DNA from: Thalassolituus sp. UBA1087
GTDB taxonomy: Bacteria; Pseudomonadota; Gammaproteobacteria; Pseudomonadales; Oceanobacteraceae
NCBI GenBank assembly: GCA_002314145.1
Contig: DCCG01000019.1
Coordinates: forward strand, 176,541-240,540
Direction of reading: 5' to 3'
DNA: 64,000 bases
Below are positions 1-8,281 of this stretch, in pieces. The notes beneath the pieces were generated by a model, which was not told the origin of the DNA, made no database searches, and was given only the letters and a program-made list of their open reading frames with translations. A program made the position numbers and the translations under genes. Each line of letters begins with the position of its first letter. The stretch's first letter is position 1.

Positions 1-508
1 TCACCCACCACAGGCTTTTATCGGCCAGATTACTGTCGTCTGTGCTGTTGCTCTGAACCGGGCTGGTGTCTTCGCTGAGCGTCAGTGGTTGCGGCGGATA
101 GCACAGCCCTTGCTCTGAACAGCCCTGGAAACTCAGGGTCAGGGCGGCACCGGACGGATTACTGACATGCACGTCCAGCGCATTGTGGAACACCTGAACT
201 TCGCCGAAATTTTTATCCAGCTTGGTTTCTGATGGTTGAGTAAGCGTCAGCGCTGCGCTGTCTGCGCCTTCGCCGGTCAGCGTCAGGCGGTCTTTATACA
301 GGTAATAGTGCGGCGCGATGGTGAAGTGCACATCGTAGCCGTCAGCAGCCGGGCTGACCTGAGGGCGGAAGGCCTCAGCCACCGGCAGAAAGGTATCGTC
401 TTCATCTTCCAGTGCCGACATATCCGGCAGGCCCGCTGCCAGCAGACTCTGGGACAGCAACGCAAGAGCGAGCAGTGGCAGTAATAAAAGAGAGAGTCTG
501 CGGATCAT
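1..508 (-). CDS. dsbD: Thiol:disulfide interchange protein DsbD, N-terminal part (partial)
   Basis: The gene runs off the left edge, leaving the first 169 codons. Translation starts at the ATG ending at 508 and opens with a signal peptide (MIRRLSLLLLPLLALALL). The periplasmic DsbD alpha domain follows. Its diagnostic cysteine pair sits in QGCSEQGLCYPP near residue 145, which matches the family motif that passes electrons to periplasmic acceptors. DsbD brings reducing power from cytoplasmic thioredoxin across the inner membrane. The membrane domain and C-terminal thioredoxin domain lie outside the window. The gene is divergent from a TlpA-like thioredoxin operon starting at 701 and shares its control region, so DsbD probably reduces that thioredoxin (inference). 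Confidence 0.88.
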   Translation of the reverse strand, partial: MIRRLSLLLLPLLALALLSQSLLAAGLPDMSALEDEDDTFLPVAEAFRPQVSPAADGYDVHFTIAPHYYLYKDRLTLTGEGADSAALTLTQPSETKLDKNFGEVQVFHNALDVHVSNPSGAALTLSFQGCSEQGLCYPPQPLTLSEDTSPVQSNSTDDSNLADKSLWWV

Positions 509-607
509 CAGCGCTTTCCTGAAGTTGCCTGAAGTAGATTGAACAGAGAGTTAGTCGTGGGCATTGCTCCCGTTTTATTCAGCATGGCGCAGCGCGATTA
601 AGGGCAC

Positions 608-645
608 CTTAAGTGAATCTTAACGGCCGTTAAGACTTCCTTAAG
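608..645. promoter_or_regulatory. Phased TTAA array between dsbD and the tlpA operon (QseB/PmrA-type box)
   Basis: Four TTAA half-sites start at 609, 620, 630 and 641, so they are spaced 11, 10 and 11 bp, one helical turn each. They read CTTAAG, CTTAAC, GTTAAG and CTTAAG. The central TCTTAACGGCCGTTAAGA (618-635) is a perfect palindrome, so the array is nearly symmetric. OmpR-family regulators of the QseB/PmrA group bind CTTAA direct repeats about one turn apart. An OmpR-family regulator is encoded in the operon itself (3663-4349), so autoregulation and control of divergent dsbD are likely (inference). Confidence 0.7.
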
Positions 646-700
646 CTGACCTCTCTACTCTGATATTTCCGAACTTATCTTCTGCTTTGCGGAGTGCGCT

Positions 701-1153
701 ATGTCGTTAACAACCCTCTTTTCCAGACTGCTGGCCACTGTGGCGGCTTTGCTGCTGTCGTTTTCAGCCCTGGCTGCAGACATCAACTTTGATCAGCTGA
801 AAGGCAAGGTGGTGTATCTGGATTTCTGGGCATCCTGGTGCGGACCATGCCGTGATTCTTTCCCGTGGATGGAAGCGATGCACAAAAAATACGCCGCTCA
901 GGGGCTGGAAATCATTGCCGTCAACCTGGATCAGGAACCAGAGCTGGCGCAGAAGTTTTTAAAACAATACGCGCCGGACTTCCGCATCGAGTACGACGCC
1001 AAAGGTGAAATGGCCGGACAGTTCGGCGTCGACACCATGCCGACCAGTTTTGTGATCGGCCGTGATGGCAAAGCGCGTAAAAAACACAAAGGTTTCCACG
1101 CTGAGCGCAAAGCGGCTTACGAAACCGAAATCCGTACTCTGCTGGAGGAGTAA
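701..1153 (+). CDS. TlpA-like periplasmic thioredoxin-fold protein
   Basis: This 150-residue protein has a signal peptide (cleavage likely after LSFSALA, about residue 25) and a compact thioredoxin fold. The active site is WASWCGPC near residue 45 and the cis-Pro segment is TMPTSF near residue 110. It belongs to the TlpA/ResA-type reductases that act in the periplasm and are normally kept reduced by DsbD or CcdA. A GGAG Shine-Dalgarno at 691-694 supports the start. It is the first gene of an operon whose next gene starts 3 bp after the stop. Its immediate neighbour carries a C-terminal CGC, a plausible thiol client (inference). Confidence 0.88.
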   Translation: MSLTTLFSRLLATVAALLLSFSALAADINFDQLKGKVVYLDFWASWCGPCRDSFPWMEAMHKKYAAQGLEIIAVNLDQEPELAQKFLKQYAPDFRIEYDAKGEMAGQFGVDTMPTSFVIGRDGKARKKHKGFHAERKAAYETEIRTLLEE

Positions 1154-1155
1154 TC

Positions 1156-1377
1156 ATGCTGCGACTAATCAGCCGGAGCCTGCTGCTGCTGGCGATCTGT
1201 GCCGGACTCAGTGCCTGTGCCGGTGTAAAACCCTGGGAACGTGATCTGCTGGCCAAGCCGCAGATGGAACTCGACCCGCACCCGCTGCAGAGCGCGTTCG
1301 ATGATCATATCTATTTCAGTAAAGAAGCCAGCTCCGGTGGCCGTGGCTTTGGTGGCGGAGGTTGCGGATGCAATTAA
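1156..1377 (+). CDS. DUF4266 small lipoprotein with Gly-rich CGC tail
   Basis: A 73-residue protein. The signal peptide ends in a lipobox LSAC, with the lipidated Cys at residue 21. The mature part carries the family signature VKPWERDLLAKP, then a DDHIYFSKEASSGG segment. The extreme C terminus is a glycine stretch with two cysteines (GGGGCGCN). This matches DUF4266, a family of unknown function usually found beside DUF3570, TlpA-like and ApbE genes. The gene follows tlpA by 2 bp and overlaps the start of the DUF3570 gene. The CGC tail may bind a metal or be cycled by the thioredoxin. The Ser residues in SKEASS could be considered as ApbE flavinylation sites; both ideas are inference. Confidence 0.85.
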   Translation: MLRLISRSLLLLAICAGLSACAGVKPWERDLLAKPQMELDPHPLQSAFDDHIYFSKEASSGGRGFGGGGCGCN

Positions 1378-2738
1378 AAGACAAAAAACTGGGCCAGCGT
1401 CTGGCGCTGGCAACCACAGCACTGCTTGGCACTCAGGCGCCAGAACAGGCTCTGGCCGGTGACGGTGACTGGAAAGTGGATTCCGCGCTGCTGTATTACG
1501 CCGAAGACGATGACCGCGTCAAAGCCGTCGAACCTGTGATCAGTCTGACCCGGGAATTCGAAGACGAAAGCGCACTTAATCTGCGCATCGTTTACGACTC
1601 ACTGACCGGTTCCTCACCGAACGGCGCAGCCATCGCCAATGTGGCACAGACCTTTACTTCCGCTTCAGCAGCTGCGCGCTTAGAAGGCGCTGATGAAGAA
1701 GAGCAGGAAGAGTACGCAGGCCGTGGCAGCTACACCATTAACCCGGGCGATGTGCCACTGGACCCATCATTCGAAGACAGCCGCACAGTGCTCTCTGCGG
1801 GCTGGACCCAGCCATGGGGCGACGACTACACCCTGAGTGTCGGCGGAGCTTATTCCAGCGAGGAAGACTTCACTTCGATGAGTGGTAACGTGGCTATTGC
1901 CCGCGACCTGAACAATAACAACACCACCTTATCGCTGGGTGTGAATCTGGAATTCGACACCATCGAGCCCAATGGCGGAATTCCGCAGGCGCTGGGGTCG
2001 TTGAGTGAACACAACACCGATGGCAGCGACGATACCAAGCAGGTGGTGGACATGATGTTCGGTGTAACCCAGGTGATTAACCGCCGCTGGATTACCCAGC
2101 TGAACTTCGGTCTGAGTCAGTCGTCCGGCTATCAGAATGACCCGTATAAAATTCTCACCGTGGTGGATAACGGCAACCTGATTACCGATCCCAACGACAG
2201 CGAGCGTTACCTGTACGTGTTCGAAAACCGTCCGGAAGACCGGCAGAAACTCAGCCTCTACTGGCAGAACAAATTTGCCATCGGCAGTAATGACGTGATC
2301 GACATCGGTTACCGCTATATGACCGATGACTGGGACGTGAACTCGCATACGCTGGATCTGACTTACCACTGGCAGCCGCTGGAGCATTTCTATCTGGAGC
2401 CGCATTATCGTTACTACACCCAGACGGCGGCGGACTTCTATGAGCCCTTCCTGAATGCCGGCAGTGAAGTGGATATCTCAGGTACCGACGTCACCGCACT
2501 GGTGAATGAAGCTTCTTCGGACCCGCGTCTGGCGGCTTTCAGTGCCAATACCTTTGGCGTAAAAGCCGGCTTCCCGCTGCGGCAGGATGAGGAAATATCG
2601 GTACGGCTGGAATACTATCAACAGCAGGACGACAACAGCACCAAAGCGGTGGGTGCAGGCTCCGATCTGGATGGCATGTCGCAGTTCACCGAACTGAAGG
2701 CCAGCTGGATTCAGGTGGGGTACTCTTTCCGCTGGTGA
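1368..2738 (+). CDS. DUF3570 outer-membrane beta-barrel protein
   Basis: This 456-residue protein starts at the ATG at 1368, with GGAG at 1357-1360; a TTG at 1362 is a weaker alternative. It overlaps the DUF4266 stop by 10 bp. The N terminus is a short signal-like stretch ending near QALAGDG. The rest alternates polar and hydrophobic residues in many strands rich in Tyr and Trp and ends in an aromatic residue (VGYSFRW), as outer-membrane barrels do. The match is to DUF3570, whose function is unknown. The position directly after DUF4266 and before apbE is the usual family context. It may anchor or export the small lipoprotein (inference). Confidence 0.85.
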   Translation: MQLKDKKLGQRLALATTALLGTQAPEQALAGDGDWKVDSALLYYAEDDDRVKAVEPVISLTREFEDESALNLRIVYDSLTGSSPNGAAIANVAQTFTSASAAARLEGADEEEQEEYAGRGSYTINPGDVPLDPSFEDSRTVLSAGWTQPWGDDYTLSVGGAYSSEEDFTSMSGNVAIARDLNNNNTTLSLGVNLEFDTIEPNGGIPQALGSLSEHNTDGSDDTKQVVDMMFGVTQVINRRWITQLNFGLSQSSGYQNDPYKILTVVDNGNLITDPNDSERYLYVFENRPEDRQKLSLYWQNKFAIGSNDVIDIGYRYMTDDWDVNSHTLDLTYHWQPLEHFYLEPHYRYYTQTAADFYEPFLNAGSEVDISGTDVTALVNEASSDPRLAAFSANTFGVKAGFPLRQDEEISVRLEYYQQQDDNSTKAVGAGSDLDGMSQFTELKASWIQVGYSFRW

Positions 2739-2775
2739 TTCTTTCCGCCAACAGCGAAGGAGTGCCGCACAAGGC

Positions 2776-3663
2776 ATGAGTTTTCAGCTGCAACTGACAC
2801 AACTGGATGGCTATTGCCGGGTTAACTTCCCGGCTATGGCCTGTGTGTGTGAAATCCTGATCGACACAGCCGATATGGCGCTGGCCCTGCAACTGGGTGA
2901 GCAGGCCCGCGACGAAACCCGGCGCATCGAACAGAAGTTCTCCCGTTACCGCGGAGACAACCTGATTGCCCGTATCAACACGGCGAATGGTGAGCCGGTC
3001 ACCGTGGATGAAGAAACGGCCGGATTAATCGACTTTGCCGCCGAACTTTGGGACGCCTCAGAAGGGCGCTTTGATATTACCTCCGGTCTGCTGCGCCGGG
3101 TCTGGACCTTCGACGGCTCCGATAAACTCCCCACCCAGAAAGACATCGATCATCTGCTGCCGCGTATCGGCTGGGAAAAAGTCAGCTGGCAACGGCCGCA
3201 GCTGCGGATGCCGGCGGGGATGGAAATCGACCTCGGTGGCATAGGTAAGGAATACGCGGTGGATAAGGTTTTCGCTTTGCTGCAGGAGGAATTCAGCGGC
3301 GCGTTGCTGGTGAATTTCGGCGGCGATCTGCGTGCGTATGGGCCGCGCAGTGACGGATCAAAATGGCAGGTTGGCGTCGAGAAGGTCAGTGCTGATCAGC
3401 CGGTGGAAATGCTGGCGATGTCTCAGGGGGCTCTCACCACCAGTGGAGACAGTCAGCGTTACCTGCTGCGCGATGGTATCCGCTACAGTCATATTCTCGA
3501 TCCGCGCAGCGGCTGGCCGGTCAGCAATGCCCCGCACGCCGTGACCGTGGTCGCACCGACCTGTGTGCAGGCCGGCATGCTCAGCACGCTGGCATTGATG
3601 ATGGGCGCCGGCGCGGAAGCCTTTCTTGACGAACAGGGCATTCAATACTGGAGTGTGCGCTGA
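2776..3663 (+). CDS. apbE: FAD:protein FMN transferase (ApbE family)
   Basis: ApbE proteins transfer FMN from FAD onto a Thr or Ser of an extracytoplasmic target protein. The family motifs are all visible: IDLGGIGKEYAVD near residue 155, NFGGDLRAYG near 180, and TSGDSQRY followed by YSHILDPRSGWP near residues 220-245, which carry the Mg and FAD site. Length is 295 residues, within family range. Unusually, no signal peptide or lipobox is apparent: the N terminus is MSFQLQLTQLDGYCRVNF. Its target here is unknown. The nearest candidate is the DUF4266 lipoprotein, since no NqrC-, RnfG- or FMN-bind-domain gene lies nearby. The stop overlaps the next start (TGATG). Confidence 0.9.
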   Translation: MSFQLQLTQLDGYCRVNFPAMACVCEILIDTADMALALQLGEQARDETRRIEQKFSRYRGDNLIARINTANGEPVTVDEETAGLIDFAAELWDASEGRFDITSGLLRRVWTFDGSDKLPTQKDIDHLLPRIGWEKVSWQRPQLRMPAGMEIDLGGIGKEYAVDKVFALLQEEFSGALLVNFGGDLRAYGPRSDGSKWQVGVEKVSADQPVEMLAMSQGALTTSGDSQRYLLRDGIRYSHILDPRSGWPVSNAPHAVTVVAPTCVQAGMLSTLALMMGAGAEAFLDEQGIQYWSVR

Positions 3664-4349
3664 TGCGGTTGCTGTTAGTGGAAGACGACGTGATGCTGGG
3701 AAAAAACCTGCAGCAGGCACTGCAGGGGCAGAATTACGTGGTCGACTGGGTGCAGACCGGACTCAGTGCGCTGGCGGCCCTGCAAGCCGAACATTTCGAC
3801 CTGGCGGTGATGGATCTTGGCCTGCCCGGACTGGACGGCATCCGCGTGATTGAAGAAGTGCGGTCACAGCAGTTACCACTGCCGATCCTGATACTCACCG
3901 CCCGTGACAGTGTGCAGGACAGAGTGAAAGGACTGGATGCCGGTGGCGATGATTATCTGCTTAAACCCTTTGATCTGAACGAGTTGTTTGCCCGCCTGCG
4001 CGCGTTGGGGCGGCGCAATAATGCAGCGGTGGCGGTCAATGAAATCCGCTGTGGTACCGTTGTACTGGATACAGCCCATCATCAGGCCAGTTATCAGAAT
4101 CAGCCGGTGTCTCTGTCTCGGCGTGAATTTCTGTTGCTGGAGGCGCTGCTTAACCGCCCGGGTCAGGTGTTTACCCGGCAGCAGCTGGAACAGTCGCTAT
4201 ACGGCTGGGGCGAAGAAGTGGAAAGCAACGCGCTGGAAGTGCACATCCACCATCTGCGCAAAAAATTCTCCAATGACCTGATTCAGACGGTGCGTGGCGT
4301 CGGCTATCGGCTGAATAAAGAAGCGGCAGGACAGGAATCCGGCGCATGA
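3663..4349 (+). CDS. OmpR-family response regulator (QseB/PmrA-like)
   Basis: A 228-residue regulator with a receiver domain and a winged-helix DNA-binding domain. The acidic pocket (E7, D8, D9), the phosphoacceptor D51 in LAVMDLGLPG, and the conserved Lys in LLKPFD are present. The C-terminal half (about 125-220) has the trans_reg_C pattern, ending HLRKKFSNDLIQTVRGVGYRL. It overlaps apbE upstream and the kinase gene downstream (ATGA), so it is part of the same operon. The sequence groups with QseB and PmrA, whose CTTAA-type boxes match the array at 608-645; autoregulation is therefore likely. Confidence 0.92.
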   Translation: MRLLLVEDDVMLGKNLQQALQGQNYVVDWVQTGLSALAALQAEHFDLAVMDLGLPGLDGIRVIEEVRSQQLPLPILILTARDSVQDRVKGLDAGGDDYLLKPFDLNELFARLRALGRRNNAAVAVNEIRCGTVVLDTAHHQASYQNQPVSLSRREFLLLEALLNRPGQVFTRQQLEQSLYGWGEEVESNALEVHIHHLRKKFSNDLIQTVRGVGYRLNKEAAGQESGA

Positions 4350-5764
4350 AGTTATCCATCCGCAGTACCTTATTGATTCTTTTGTTTCTGGTATTACTGC
4401 TGGCCATTGTGCTTAACAGCGTACTCGGCCATCTGCTGGTACGGCATGAAGTGAATGAGGTGTTCGATGCTGAGCTGGCGGTCAGCGCCAAGCTGATTAA
4501 AGGCATTCTCAGTGAAGGCAATCTGGAAGACGATCTGCCCCGCATCAGCGCCGCCATGAACGAAAGCTTCGGCCGCGTGCAGCCGGACCAGCCGGAGCTG
4601 GAAGCCTACGAACGTACCCGCCTGATTCAGATCTGGCGCAAAGATGGCAACGGGTTGCTGTTCCGTTCACCGGGAGCCCCCGATCACGCGCTGGCACCCT
4701 TGCGTGCCGGCTTTTATCACCACCAGAGCAGCAGCAATGAATGGATGGTGTATGTCACCGATCTGCCCACACACGATGCCTGGCTGATGGTGGGTGAGTA
4801 CCCACATGCCCGCCATGACATTATCCGTGAGCTGGGCGGTATCTTCGGCGTATCCGGCGTGGTGGCGCTGATTCTCTGTACTCTGATCGCCCTGGCGGCG
4901 ATTGAATATGGCTTAAGTCCGCTGCGGCGGCTGGGCAGCCGCCTGCGCCGCCGTTCGGTGGATAATCTGAAGCCGGTCAGACTTCACCGCACACCGAAAG
5001 AACTGCAGCCAGTAGTGGATGGCCTCAATGATATGTTCAGCCGTTTATCCTCCGGCATTGAACGTGAACGGCGTTTTATTGATGACGCCGCCCATGAGCT
5101 GCGCACGCCGCTGGCGGTGCTGAAATTACAGAGCCAGCATCTGCAGAGTCTCAGTCCACAGCAGCAGCGTGATGCTCTGTCGGAACTGGAACGCGGTACC
5201 GACCGCGCCAGCCAGCTGGTAGAGCAGTTACTGATTCTCGCGCGCATGGATAATACCGACAGAATCCCGGTGGCGCCCGCCGACGTCACTGAAGCGGTGC
5301 GCCGCACGCTGGCGTCGCTGCAGTGGCAAGCCGATGAACATCAGGTGGAATTAACACTGGATGCCGACGACACTCTGCCTGCGGTGGCGGTTGACCCGGC
5401 ACTGATCGCAATGGCACTGCGCAACCTGGTGGATAATGCCATTCGTTATGGTGGTGACCGCCAGCGGGTGGAAACCCGGCTGACCGTGGAAAAGGATGAG
5501 CTGTGTCTGAGTGTGCGCGATCAGGGGCCGGGTGTGGCGGAAGATGATCTGCCACGTCTGAGTGAGCGTTTTTTCCGTGCTCAGGGCAGTCCTTCTGCCG
5601 ATAGCCGGCAGGGTGGTTCCGGGCTGGGTCTGTCGATTGTCAGCCGCATTGTGGATACCTGTGCAGGCCGCCTGCAGCTGCGTAATCATCCACAGGGCGG
5701 ACTGGAAGTGACCCTGCGGATTCCGCTGCAGGGGCTGTCGTCAGCAGGGCCGGGAGAAGGTTAA
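4346..5764 (+). CDS. Sensor histidine kinase (QseC-like)
   Basis: The 472-residue kinase has a first transmembrane segment at residues 8-30, a periplasmic sensor of about 130 residues, and a second segment at about 165-188. HAMP-like and dimerisation regions follow. The phosphoacceptor H250 lies in DDAAHELRTPL, and the ATP-binding domain carries N-box LVDNAIRYGG, VRDQGPGV and GGSGLGLSI. It partners with the regulator it overlaps by 4 bp. The stimulus is unknown; given the operon content, a periplasmic redox or metal signal is a reasonable guess. It closes the operon that starts at 701. Confidence 0.92.
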   Translation: MKLSIRSTLLILLFLVLLLAIVLNSVLGHLLVRHEVNEVFDAELAVSAKLIKGILSEGNLEDDLPRISAAMNESFGRVQPDQPELEAYERTRLIQIWRKDGNGLLFRSPGAPDHALAPLRAGFYHHQSSSNEWMVYVTDLPTHDAWLMVGEYPHARHDIIRELGGIFGVSGVVALILCTLIALAAIEYGLSPLRRLGSRLRRRSVDNLKPVRLHRTPKELQPVVDGLNDMFSRLSSGIERERRFIDDAAHELRTPLAVLKLQSQHLQSLSPQQQRDALSELERGTDRASQLVEQLLILARMDNTDRIPVAPADVTEAVRRTLASLQWQADEHQVELTLDADDTLPAVAVDPALIAMALRNLVDNAIRYGGDRQRVETRLTVEKDELCLSVRDQGPGVAEDDLPRLSERFFRAQGSPSADSRQGGSGLGLSIVSRIVDTCAGRLQLRNHPQGGLEVTLRIPLQGLSSAGPGEG

Positions 5765-5850
5765 CTTTCCCGTTACCGCAGCACGGCGCTGCCCGGATGG
5801 CGGAATTTTATACTAAGGTTAGTCTGTAACTATTCCACCACGGAAGAGGG

Positions 5851-7218
5851 ATGCTTAAAAAAGCCCGTAAAAACCAGGCTGCCATTTTTACCCTGTTTTC
5901 TCTGCTCTATCTCAGCTTTGCTGCCACGGCTGTGTACCTGGTCACTGATCACTTTGTACAAAAGCAGGCAGAGCAGGCTAAAGACAGGCTGCAACAGCAG
6001 CTGGCTCTGGTGCGTTCCAATATTGAAGCCGAAGTCTTCCGCGATACTTTTCTGGCGGACAGTCTGGCGACTGTGGTTTCAATTGCACCTGAATTCGCGC
6101 TTACCCACTGGGAGTCAGTGGCTGAAAAGCTGTTATCGAAAGCCCGCTTTGTGCGCAATGTCGGTCTTGCGCCGGATGACGTTATTTCACGGGTCTATCC
6201 GCTGCAAGGGAACGAAAAAGCCGTGGGTCTGGATTTCCGCTCGCGGCCGGAGCAGTACAAAACGGTATTGAAAGCCCGGCAGAGCCAACAGGTTGTTATT
6301 GCCGGTCCGCTGGAACTGGTGCAGGGAGGAATCGCGCTGATCGCCCGCTTTCCCATCTTTACCAATCCACCATTCAATACTCAGTACTGGGGCAGCGTCA
6401 GTGTTGTCATTGATTATGACCGCCTGCTGCAGAGTTCAGGCATTATGACACTGGACGGGCTGGATTTTGCGCTCAGCTCACTCAACCCGGAGGGGAAAAA
6501 CAGGCTGTTGCTGGGTAACCAGCGGGTCGCACAGAAAGCAGATATACGCTATCCGGTTCATATCCCCAATGGCAACTGGGAGCTGGCCGCCGTGTATGAC
6601 CAGCTGGAAAATACCGGTTATGTACAGGGTTTAAAACAGCTTCTGATTGCACTGGGGACATTTACCTTTATCTGCATCTATATCCTCCTTGTGTTCCTCT
6701 TCCTGAATTACCGGCAGTTGCACAGAATGTCGCTTACTGATGAGCTGACCCGGCTGCCGAACCGCAGATTTCTGATGGATGTCTTAACCCGTCTGATGGA
6801 GAGAACCGGAGGGGAGGTTGAATTCACTCTGCTGAATATCGACCTGAACGGCTTTAAAAAAGTGAACGACGTTTATGGTCATGAAGCCGGCGATGAGCTA
6901 CTCAGGCTCGTGGCTCATGAAGTCAGTAATGTGCTGCGTTCATCCGATATCGCGTCGCGTATTGGGGGTGATGAATTTGTTGTGATTCTGCATCGCACGA
7001 CCAATGCCACGGATGTGGAACGCATCATCGGCAAGATTCATGAGCGGGTGGAGTCGACGGCGCTGCATTGGCAGGGCGAGGAGATATATCCGTCCCTGAG
7101 CATCGGCTACACGGGGTTCCGTGGCAAAGGCGATGTGGGCGCGATTAAGGATCTTATGGCCAGAGCTGACCAGAGAATGTATCAGGACAAAATACTGCGC
7201 AAAGCAGCGGCCTGCTGA
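5851..7218 (+). CDS. Membrane diguanylate cyclase with CHASE-type sensor
   Basis: This 455-residue protein should make cyclic di-GMP at the inner membrane. A transmembrane helix at about 15-35 is followed by a periplasmic CHASE-like domain, including RNVGLAPDDVI and the QGNEKAVGLDF segment. A second helix lies at about 265-290, followed by a GGDEF domain from about 295. The active site is intact (SRIGGDEFVV, about 371-378), and the metal-binding LNIDLNGFKKVND motif is present. No RxxD inhibitory site is obvious just upstream. It starts 86 bp after the sensor kinase and could be co-transcribed or have its own promoter. Confidence 0.9.
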   Translation: MLKKARKNQAAIFTLFSLLYLSFAATAVYLVTDHFVQKQAEQAKDRLQQQLALVRSNIEAEVFRDTFLADSLATVVSIAPEFALTHWESVAEKLLSKARFVRNVGLAPDDVISRVYPLQGNEKAVGLDFRSRPEQYKTVLKARQSQQVVIAGPLELVQGGIALIARFPIFTNPPFNTQYWGSVSVVIDYDRLLQSSGIMTLDGLDFALSSLNPEGKNRLLLGNQRVAQKADIRYPVHIPNGNWELAAVYDQLENTGYVQGLKQLLIALGTFTFICIYILLVFLFLNYRQLHRMSLTDELTRLPNRRFLMDVLTRLMERTGGEVEFTLLNIDLNGFKKVNDVYGHEAGDELLRLVAHEVSNVLRSSDIASRIGGDEFVVILHRTTNATDVERIIGKIHERVESTALHWQGEEIYPSLSIGYTGFRGKGDVGAIKDLMARADQRMYQDKILRKAAAC

Positions 7219-7231
7219 CAGCAGCAGGCCG
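7208..7231 (+). terminator. Hairpin at the end of the GGDEF gene
   Basis: A perfect 10-bp inverted repeat, CGGCCTGCTG (7208-7217) and CAGCAGGCCG (7222-7231), with loop ACAG, spans the stop codon. No T-run follows, so it may protect the 3' end or terminate weakly rather than act as a classical terminator. The opposing gene ends at 7277. Confidence 0.45.
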
Positions 7232-7276
7232 GATGCGGCTGATCATCGGCTCAGCCCGGGGATTCAGGCCGGGGAT

Positions 7277-7999
7277 TCAGCCGGGGAATGTACCGTTGTG
7301 GTAGATTTCCTGCACGTCTTCCAGGTCGTTGATCAGGCCGGCAAAACGCTCAAACTGCTCAACATCGTCGCCTTCAATCGGATGTTCGGTCTGTGGCAGA
7401 TAAGTGATTTCTTCCACTTCAAAATCGATTTCCGGGTTCAGCTCGTTCAGCGCGGTTTTGGTTTTGAAGAATTCCGTCGGTGGCACCAGCACAGTAATCA
7501 TGCCGTCTTCGCAGTCGATGTCAGAGACATCCACATCCGCTTCCATCAGAGCTTCCAGTACCGGCTCTTCATCGTCACCGGCAAACACGAACATGGCGCG
7601 GTGATCGAACATGTGCGACACCGAACCCTGGCTGCCCAGTTTGGCTTTGCACTTGGAGAACACACCGCGGATTTCACCGAAGGTGCGGTTATTGTTGTCG
7701 GTCAGTGCACTGATCAGCACCATGGCACCGCCCGGGGCAATACCTTCATACAACGCAGGCTGGAAGTCTTCGCCACCGGCACCATTGGCTTTATCCAGCG
7801 CTTTCTCAATCACGTGCGTGGGGACCTGATCTTTCTTGGCGCGGTCGATCAGGCTGCGCAGTGCCAGGTTGCCGGTTGGATCGGCGCCTCCGGCTTTGGC
7901 GGTGACATAAATTTCACGACCATATTTTGAATACACTTTGGTTTTTGCGGCGGCCGTTTTGGCCATCGATTCTTTACGGTTCTGAAACGCTCTGCCCAT
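7277..7999 (-). CDS. YebC/PmpR family protein, YeeN subgroup
   Basis: A 240-residue cytoplasmic protein with the three-domain YebC pattern, including KYGREIYVTAKAGG, ADPTGNLALR, KAL-KANG and YEGIAPGGAMVLI. The N terminus MGRAFQNRKESMAKTAAAKTKVY, written here only as a description of its short variable arm, resembles E. coli YeeN more than YebC. Family members were first described as transcriptional regulators. More recent work links some of them to relief of ribosome stalling at proline stretches. Which role applies here is not shown by the sequence. The start at 7999 aligns with family starts. Confidence 0.85.
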   Translation of the reverse strand: MGRAFQNRKESMAKTAAAKTKVYSKYGREIYVTAKAGGADPTGNLALRSLIDRAKKDQVPTHVIEKALDKANGAGGEDFQPALYEGIAPGGAMVLISALTDNNNRTFGEIRGVFSKCKAKLGSQGSVSHMFDHRAMFVFAGDDEEPVLEALMEADVDVSDIDCEDGMITVLVPPTEFFKTKTALNELNPEIDFEVEEITYLPQTEHPIEGDDVEQFERFAGLINDLEDVQEIYHNGTFPG

Positions 8000-8196
8000 G
8001 GGAATTGCTTCTTGTTGGCTGGTTAATAAGAAAAATAAGGCCGGATTGTACTCCCTGAAGCCGGAACTGTCTTGTTTAAGGCCCGTCGGGCGGGAAGGCG
8101 GCGGGGTTACCCATCTTTCCGGACACAGGTTTTCATCTACTCAGAACGGATAGCCGGGTACTGTTGTTTCCCTTAAACATTGATTACAAATTGTAG

Positions 8197-8211
8197 TGAT
8201 ATTGATTCTTA
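8197..8211. promoter_or_regulatory. Fur box upstream of the TonB receptor operon
   Basis: TGATATTGATTCTTA matches 12 of 15 positions of the 7-1-7 Fur consensus TGATAATGATTATCA. It lies in an AT-rich promoter stretch about 70 bp before the receptor start, in the position expected for iron-dependent repression. The match predicts that the operon 8282-12597 is derepressed under iron limitation. Nothing else is evident in the 280 bp between this operon and the YebC-family gene at 7999. Confidence 0.7.
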
Positions 8212-8281
8212 TTAATCAAAAGTCATATGATGCCGCCTTTCTTTGCCCGTCCGGGCCGGACTCAGCTTTTGGGGAAGTCAG

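Noticed and set aside
7121..7930. Plus-strand frame across the GGDEF end and YebC-family gene
   Set aside because: It spans the 3' end of one real gene and the antisense of another, with no family similarity.
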